From Maea johnstoni (taxonomy: Eukaryota > Annelida > Polychaeta > Spionida > Magelonidae), in contig OZ012688.1 in assembly GCA_963942565.1 (NCBI GenBank), positions 18,036,418 to 18,100,417 of the forward strand: DNA of 64,000 nucleotides. Reading direction: 5' to 3'. Shown here in pieces: positions 63,817-64,000 of the stretch. Below the pieces are notes generated by a model. It was not told the origin of the DNA and searched no databases. It worked only from the letters and a program-made list of their open reading frames with translations. Numbering within the stretch: position 1 is the stretch's first letter; every line of letters starts with the position of its first letter. The translations under genes were made by a program, and so were the position numbers.

Positions 63817-64000
63817 ATCACATTGTGTAAGGATATTATGCCTTATTTCAATAAGTGAATACATGTTTGTTGTTGTTTTCTGAGTACATCGCCGTCTCCC
63901 TTAAAAAAGGGGATGGCCAGAAATTTTACAATTTGCAACTTTGGGCACCAAGTTTCAAAATCATAGCAAAGACCCTGAGCATAAGTATTTGCCCACTGTG

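Overview
The window looks like repeat-rich nuclear DNA from a highly heterozygous, probably marine, invertebrate animal. The reasons are spliced metazoan gene pieces, GT-AG introns, tRNA-derived SINEs, long (TA)n and (GA)n tracts, and dense small DNA transposons. I cannot name the phylum. No bacterial, organellar or CRISPR features are present.

Assembly layout. Two runs of exactly 200 N (22970-23169 and 47154-47353) divide three sequence blocks. Block 1 (1-22969) and block 3 (47354-64000) are not independent: 5317-21119 and 47354-63978 align almost end to end in the same orientation, with point differences and many transposon insertions present in one copy only. I read block 3 as the other haplotype of block 1, left uncollapsed and placed beside it. 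A recent segmental duplication is the alternative. Block 2 (23170-47153) is unrelated single-copy sequence.

Genes. (1) Phospholipase C gamma: the N-terminal exon lies on the + strand at the right end of block 2 (47040-47153, cut by the gap). Three following exons (PH domain to EF-hand region) lie on the - strand in both block 1 (12839-12988, 10196-10334, 9437-9518) and block 3 (56881-57030, 52367-52505, 51623-51704). The strands conflict, so block 2, or blocks 1 and 3, are probably inverted relative to the true gene. (2) A spliced gene of about 1,070 codons on the + strand (25061-28743) resembles a transposase-derived family. It has a basic N-terminus, a coiled coil, a DDE-like core ending in a GHGKGPCDGIGG motif, a Cys-rich segment, a 57-bp minisatellite and a small barrel-like C-terminus. 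(3) A weak candidate first exon (24463-24644, -) lies back to back with it across a short interval holding a TGACGTCA site.

Region by region. 1-5316: TTAA-type MITEs and a (GT)n/(GA)n tract. 5317-21119: haplotype copy A, with PLC-gamma exons in a sea of hAT-, Harbinger- and TTAA-type MITEs and one SINE. 21120-22969: non-coding, with a (GA)n tract. 23170-24459: non-coding. 24460-29815: the transposase-like gene and its 3' UTR. 29816-46700: repeats, including an inverted pair of composite blocks, two Helitron-like 3' ends, a degraded Cys-rich coding remnant, a diverged tandem array, a 240-bp tandem repeat, a foldback-like element and SINEs. 46700-47153: PLC-gamma first exon and likely promoter. 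47354-64000: copy B, whose PH-side intron carries a 2.95-kb element with terminal inverted repeats and seven clustered copies of GTTACGGAATCAC.

The most useful content is the natural comparison of copies A and B. It gives occupied and empty sites for at least eight mobile elements, with exact target duplications, in one window.
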